From: Benincasa hispida
Taxonomy: Eukaryota > Streptophyta > Magnoliopsida > Cucurbitales > Cucurbitaceae
Length of the DNA stretch: 64,000 nucleotides
Reading direction: 5' to 3'
NCBI RefSeq assembly: GCF_009727055.1
Contig: NC_052349.1
Coordinates: 95,812,444-95,876,443 of the forward strand
The first letter of the stretch is position 1. The number at the start of each line of letters is the position of its first letter. A program made the translations under genes and the position numbers. The notes beneath the pieces are model-generated. The model was given only the letters and a program-made list of their open reading frames with translations. It searched no databases and was not told the origin of the DNA. This document shows, piece after piece, positions 61,723-64,000 of this stretch.

Positions 61723-63658
61723 TGTTGGATTTTATGTCCTAAAACTCGTAGTTTGTAATATCATATTCTTGTTCAATAAAGCTGTTATCGAAAATCTTTA
61801 GCAAATTTAAATTCTATATTCATGAATCCAATAAACTGAGGTTCCGAGGCTATTAAGTTTAGTTTGAACTTTATATAGTGACATAAATGTGGATCAAGTT
61901 CAAATATATATAGCCAAAATGGTCTATAGTATATGAATAAGATTGGACGCATTATTCTGGGATACTATGGATGCGGCCCATTTTGTAGTTAATATAAACG
62001 ATGTGATCCTAAACCGTTCATGTGGAGACATAAAAATGGGGGCATCCTATGTAAAAAGTTTACATAAGACTGAACCATGAAATAGTCACTTTTTACGTTC
62101 TAAATGTCGTTTAATGTATAAAACTGACTATTTCGTTAATAGATGACCTAGGTAACTTAATCTCAATCCTGTTCCCTCGGAATTATCCTTAGATATGCAT
62201 AGGTGAGGGCAGCTCATTATCGTTGGCCCAATAAGCCTCCCATTTCAGGGGTAAGATCAGGTGGATAGTTGGGAACATAGGGTGTAAGATGGAATTCACT
62301 CCTACCCGTTATAGGGATAATAGATAGGTTGTTCCCTTTAGTACTAATCCAGGTCTTGAACAAGGGGCCCCACCCTCTCATTGGCCCGAGAGGGGTTCGG
62401 TTTATAGGTTGGACCTTAAACCAATTGTTCAATAGAGGATCAGTGGAACTTAAGGAATAAGATGTAGTCTCGGGGGTAAAACGGATTTTATGACCCAGCC
62501 GAGATTACGAACAACCTGTGAAGGAATAACTTACTAATCATGGTTATATCATATAGACACAAATATATCTATAGTGAGGGGAGTGCAACTACGGGACTAT
62601 AGTGGAATGACCTGTGAGTTAACGAATGTTGATTAGCTCCATCTAAAGAGTTTAGCCAGCTAATCTCGGATCGTTGGAACCCATGATCTATAGGTCCATT
62701 AGGTTCCCTTACTAGCTCACATGGAATAAACTTAGAACAGTATGATAGAATAATTCGAATTGTTCGAATTAGGTGAAGATAGAGAAACCGACAAGTATAT
62801 GTGATATAGTGGTCGATTTTTTAGTTTAGAGGTATAGCTTTAATAAATGTGATTTAAATATCAAGAATATAAATACGTTCATATTCGGAAGCTCGGAAAT
62901 AATAGAAATGGTCAAAGATGTAAAAAGTCAAAGAGTTGACTTTTGACTTTGAAAAGTCAAACTTTGACCAACTTTATATTCAAATGTGATTTGAATTTCG
63001 AGAAAATGAATGGAGATTCATGCTCGGAAGGTCAAAATTAGTCAACACGGAAAAAATCATAAAAAGTCAAAATGTTGACATTTTGGTCAAAGTTTGGCTT
63101 TTACCAAATGACTATTTTGCCCTTTGACTAAAGTTAGTGGGAAAATCCAAACTTTTGTTGGATAATTCCACTAACTAAATAGTGGGCTAGGTGTTGGCTT
63201 ATAGTGGAGACATTAAACCCACTTAGTGAGTGAATTCTAGGTGTTGGGTTTTTACGAAGTTATTTCATGCATTTTTGCATGGCCATTTTCTATAAATATG
63301 GGCTTATCATTTTGGATTAAAAACTTTTGGACTTTTTGCCAAAATATTTTTCTAAAATTGGGCTAAAAAAAAGAAAACCCCAAACCTAACCCAAAATCCC
63401 TTATTCTATTTCCATCTTTTCTCTTTCTTGGGTTCTTCATCCATCGGATCTTACAACTCGGTTCTGAGTCCAGAGAATAGTAGGTCAGCTCTAGTGGTTG
63501 TCCGATTCGTGTTCGAGTGGCGATAGGGGTGTTTCGGGAGCTTTAAAGGTATTATTTCAAAATAATCCTAATTAATTTATTTAGGGTTGCATGTTTATTT
63601 TGGTCAATTAGAGTAAAATCGATTCTCATTTCCGTTGCGTATGCCGTTTTTTCCATCA
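61723..63658 (+). mobile_element. 5' LTR of a copia-type element continuing beyond the window
   Basis: The block starts TGTTGGATTTTATGTCC and ends CCATCA, two bases before a primer-binding site, giving 1936 bp. Its first half is related to the LTRs at 2062-4000 (inverted) and 50619 (for example GGTGAGGGCAGCTC, CTAATCCAGGTCTTGAAC, GTTAACGAATG). The second half is different and lacks the CGATCG-type array. ORFs inside are chance readings. Confidence 0.8.
62910..63129. promoter_or_regulatory. Dense W-box cluster in the LTR
   Basis: Eleven matches to TTGACY on either strand start at 62910, 62926, 62936, 62943, 62955, 62964, 63030, 63040, 63065, 63085 and 63124, plus TTGACA at 63075. W-boxes are WRKY transcription-factor sites. 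Function is inferred only. Confidence 0.6.
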
Positions 63659-63660
63659 TG

Positions 63661-63672
63661 TGGTATCAGAGC
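63661..63672 (+). other. Primer-binding site (initiator Met-tRNA type)
   Basis: TGGTATCAGAGC lies two bases after the LTR end, the classic plant copia primer site. Confidence 0.92.
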
Positions 63673-64000
63673 ATGTTTTAGTTTTACTCAATTGCATGTG
63701 GTAGGTATCATTTTTTTTAGATAAAATTGAGATTGGAAACTAAAATGGTTTTTAGGTTTTGGCAATTAAATTAAGTTTTTTTTTTGTAGTATTAATTTGT
63801 AATTGCTCACATGTTTATGAGCATTAATGTGTGAAAAATGGTCTGTAAATTTGTTGAAGTCATTAGATTTGAAATTAGGTTGTAATTTCTTGATTCCGGG
63901 AGAGAGGACAGCAGCAAAATTGGAGAAAAATTGCTTACAGACCCGAATTTGGCCACCAGACTTGGAATGAAGCTCCCAGACCCGACCCTCAGCCCGAGAT
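63673..64000 (+). mobile_element. Start of the interior of the copia element
   Basis: This is an untranslated leader, with no gag frame before the window ends. The composition becomes GC-richer near 63890-64000. Confidence 0.7.

Noticed and set aside
63661..63672. TGGTATCAGAGC as part of a tRNA gene
   Set aside because: Only the primer-binding stretch is present next to an LTR end; no tRNA cloverleaf surrounds it.

Overview
This window is repeat-rich nuclear DNA from a flowering plant, probably a eudicot of the cucumber family (Cucurbitaceae). The evidence is spliced plant genes with GT-AG introns, a low-GC background, and Ty1/copia, Ty3/Athila, hAT, MULE and CACTA remnants. The family assignment rests on my recognition of copia gag and long-LTR sequences common in cucurbit genomes, so it is an inference.

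Two intact host genes are visible. The first, on the + strand (coding 6874-12192, six coding exons), encodes the RPAP2/Rtr1-type RNA polymerase II CTD phosphatase, 662 residues. The second, on the - strand (coding 42054 down to 34202, fourteen exons), encodes a plant calreticulin-3 (CRT3), 421 residues. Its ER-retrieval signal HDEL is split: His ends a 30-nt exon and Asp-Glu-Leu-stop is the whole coding part of the last exon. I saw no tRNA, rRNA, CRISPR or prokaryote-like operon.

Layout. 1-874: fragment of a long LTR with a CTAAACGATCG-type degenerate repeat array. 2062-4340: 3' LTR and a scrap of interior of another copia element (- strand). 6.2-12.7 kb: RPAP2. 13.7-14.5 kb: hAT (DUF659) remnant. 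15.4-15.85 kb: two unidentified exon-like blocks. 16.4-16.77 kb: CACTA-type terminus. 16.77-29.5 kb: a copia element (- strand) split by a nearly complete Athila-type Ty3 element (17726-28680) flanked by the duplication ACCTC. The Athila 5' LTR contains a 38-bp Nextera/Tn5 mate-pair junction adapter, which is a laboratory artefact. 29.5-33 kb: direct repeats and a + strand copia gag remnant. 33.2-33.7 kb: likely DUF1985 remnant. 34.2-42.3 kb: CRT3, with a TIR element in one intron. 42.5-44.5 kb: GGTTGGGTT-type nested elements. 47.3-55.5 kb: a decayed copia element (- strand) with a solo-like LTR inserted in its integrase. 55.6-57.7 kb: head-to-head TIR elements and a tandem duplication. 57.9-61.6 kb: MULE transposase followed by a plant mobile domain (PMD), all decayed. 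61.7-64.0 kb: 5' LTR, primer-binding site and interior start of another copia element that runs off the window; its LTR carries a dense W-box (TTGACY) cluster.

No new defence or metabolic system is evident. The best candidates for a second look are the W-box cluster in the last LTR, the CGATCG-type array shared by two LTRs, the split HDEL of CRT3, the MULE-PMD composite, the unassigned exon pair at 15.4 kb, and the embedded adapter, which should be masked.
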